From CAYLLE01 sp964384485 (GTDB lineage Bacteria > Spirochaetota > Spirochaetia > CAYLLE01): DNA of 64,000 nt. The translations under genes and the position numbers were made by a program. This document shows, one piece after another, positions 63,701-64,000 of the stretch. The stretch spans positions 1-64,000 of the forward strand of contig CAYLLE010000001.1 in the NCBI GenBank assembly GCA_964384485.1. Direction: 5' to 3'. The notes beneath the pieces are model-generated. The model was not told the DNA's origin. It saw only the letters and a list, made by a program, of their open reading frames with translations, and did not search any database. The first letter of the stretch is position 1, and each line of letters begins with the position of its first letter.

Positions 63701-64000
63701 TCTGATCAAAAAATCTGTCTGGATCTTCGGCGGTGACGGATGGGCCTATGATATTGGATACGGCGGTCTCGACCACGTAATGGCTTCGGGTAGGAACGTG
63801 AATGTTCTGGTAATGGACACGGAGGTCTACTCCAACACGGGCGGACAAATGTCCAAGGCTACCCCGATCGGAGCTATCGCGAAATTTGCAGCCAGCGGTA
63901 AACCCATCAAAAAGAAAGACCTGGGCATGATGATGATGAGCTACGGATATGTCTATGTGGCACAGATAGCCATGGGATATAACCGGATCCAGACCATCAA
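60783..64000 (+). CDS. nifJ: Pyruvate:ferredoxin (flavodoxin) oxidoreductase, partial at the right edge
   Basis: Single-chain pyruvate synthase/oxidoreductase that converts pyruvate and CoA to acetyl-CoA and CO2, passing electrons to ferredoxin or flavodoxin; central to anaerobic metabolism. The frame is open to position 64000 (1072 codons, about 90 percent of the usual 1170-1200). The N-terminal TPP-pyrimidine domain starts with VTIDGNTAAAYTAHATNEV and contains ITPSSPMGELADQ. Two 4Fe-4S motifs lie near 699-710 (CIQCGDCSAVCPH) and 755-766 (CTGCGTCVAICP). A further cluster and the TPP domain follow (CAGCGETPYVKLL, TGCSSIYGG, GGDGWAYDIGYGG, YSNTGGQMSKATP). The ATG has GAGGA upstream. Confidence 0.97.
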   Translation, partial: MSDKKTVTIDGNTAAAYTAHATNEVVAIYPITPSSPMGELADQYSAQGKKNIWGTTPHVIELQSEAGASGSVHGALTTGALTTTFTASQGLLLMVPNMYKIAGELTPTVFHIAARAVASQALSIFGDHTDVMAVRSTGFAMLSSHSVQEVMDMALIAQASTLESRVPFLHFFDGFRTSHEIQKVEELPLEVMKQLINPEHVQAHRIRGLNPEDPVIRGTSQNPDVFFAARETVNKYYEATPGIVQKAMDKFAELTGRRYNLFDYYGAPDAERVVVLMGSSSGTMEETVEYLNEQGEKVGVVKVHLYRPFSIDHLIDALPKTVQKIAALDMTKEPGAVGEPLYEDVKTAITEASKGSTSKFRQVPEVVGGRYGLGLHLHGFTPGMAKAVLDNLKKDAPRNHFTIGIVDDVAGTSLDWDTSFSPAEKKLHRAMFFGLGSDGTVGANKNSIKIIGDATDNFAQGYFVYDSKKAGATTESHLRFGKTPIKGTYLIQQANFLACHKFSFLEKFDMLSSLEEGGTFLLASPYGKDEIWDHIPVEVQQQIIDKKARFYVIDAYQIAEENGMGSRINIIMQTAFFKISGILPEDEAVELIKKSIIKTYGRKGQDVVDKNISTIEVALERIEEVDYPSTASGDIHISPPVPENAPEFVKNVTGKMIARKGHTLKVSELPEDGTYPTGTTKYEKRNIAENIPVWEPDICIQCGDCSAVCPHATIRMKAYDPSFLDKAPDTFKSSDAKGKELAGMKMTIQVAPEDCTGCGTCVAICPAKEKKDGEPTGKKAINMKPQPPLREKEAENWDYFLSIPNPDASKINLKTTKGTQLLEPLFEFSGACAGCGETPYVKLLSQLFGDRMVIANATGCSSIYGGNLPTTPYTTRKDGKGPVWSNSLFEDAAEFGLGMRLTADKLNEYALEILDTGVSNGLVDKESADKIKNNQQTTTEEVDDQRKVVAELREKLKASGSPDAKELLSALDHLIKKSVWIFGGDGWAYDIGYGGLDHVMASGRNVNVLVMDTEVYSNTGGQMSKATPIGAIAKFAASGKPIKKKDLGMMMMSYGYVYVAQIAMGYNRIQTI

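Noticed and set aside
1..64000. CRISPR arrays, insertion sequences, prophage genes, tRNA genes
   Set aside because: I saw no repeat-spacer pattern, transposase or integrase frame, terminal inverted repeats or tRNA T-arm pattern in the intergenic regions.

Overview
The window looks like chromosomal DNA of a free-living, probably anaerobic spirochaete (Spirochaetales-like). This is inferred from gene content and not proven. It has many lipoproteins with spirochaete-type lipoboxes, two large methyl-accepting chemoreceptors, orphan solute-binding lipoproteins, cyclic-nucleotide signalling proteins and a NifJ-type pyruvate:ferredoxin oxidoreductase. Coding density is very high on both strands. I see no insertion sequence, prophage, CRISPR array or tRNA gene.

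Layout. 1-310 has no gene but carries two leftward promoters and a boxA-like site, which could be the leader of an rRNA operon lying off the left edge. 0.3-5.3 kb (minus) holds a HAD phosphatase, pgsA, and an esterase with a beta-helix lipoprotein. 5.3-8.7 kb (plus) holds a ComFB-domain fusion, a secreted protein, an aldo/keto reductase and a SMUG1-type uracil-DNA glycosylase. 8.7-13.1 kb (minus) holds a ROK kinase coupled to valS, and a metallo-hydrolase. 13.3-18.7 kb has two chemoreceptors flanking a protein with two cyclic-nucleotide-binding domains. 18.7-23.5 kb (minus) is an ECF sigma/anti-sigma operon with a transglutaminase-like membrane protein, plus cysS. 23.6-25.9 kb carries murB and mgtE.

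25.98-31.0 kb (plus) is the most unusual region. An Opp-type peptide-binding lipoprotein is followed by an unannotated 31-residue peptide ending CCYWWVGDWFIG, a perfect RNA hairpin, a radical SAM/SPASM peptide maturase and a Cache/PAS membrane sensor whose kinase domain looks dead. It reads as a ribosomally made, radical-modified peptide (RiPP) locus, possibly a signalling module.

31-45 kb holds a lipoprotein, a DksA-like protein, an aminotransferase, two class III nucleotide cyclases, proS, an operon of a Gfo/Idh/MocA oxidoreductase, a HIT protein and aspartate kinase, a HEAT-repeat membrane protein and an orphan solute-binding lipoprotein. 45-51 kb holds an ABC exporter, MgtC, and a sulfur-metabolism operon of a C-S lyase, a nucleosidase and an MFS carrier. 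51-55.7 kb holds epmA, efp, an Rrf2 regulator, MscS and a PyrF-PyrE fusion. 55.9-64 kb holds an isochorismatase-like hydrolase, a sirtuin, a second radical SAM protein, a NatAB-like ABC exporter and nifJ, which runs off the right edge.

Two genome-style features recur. Many genes lack a ribosome-binding site and have a -10 hexamer only 6-8 nt before the start codon, which predicts leaderless mRNAs. Five convergent gene pairs overlap by exactly the 4 bp of their two stop codons.
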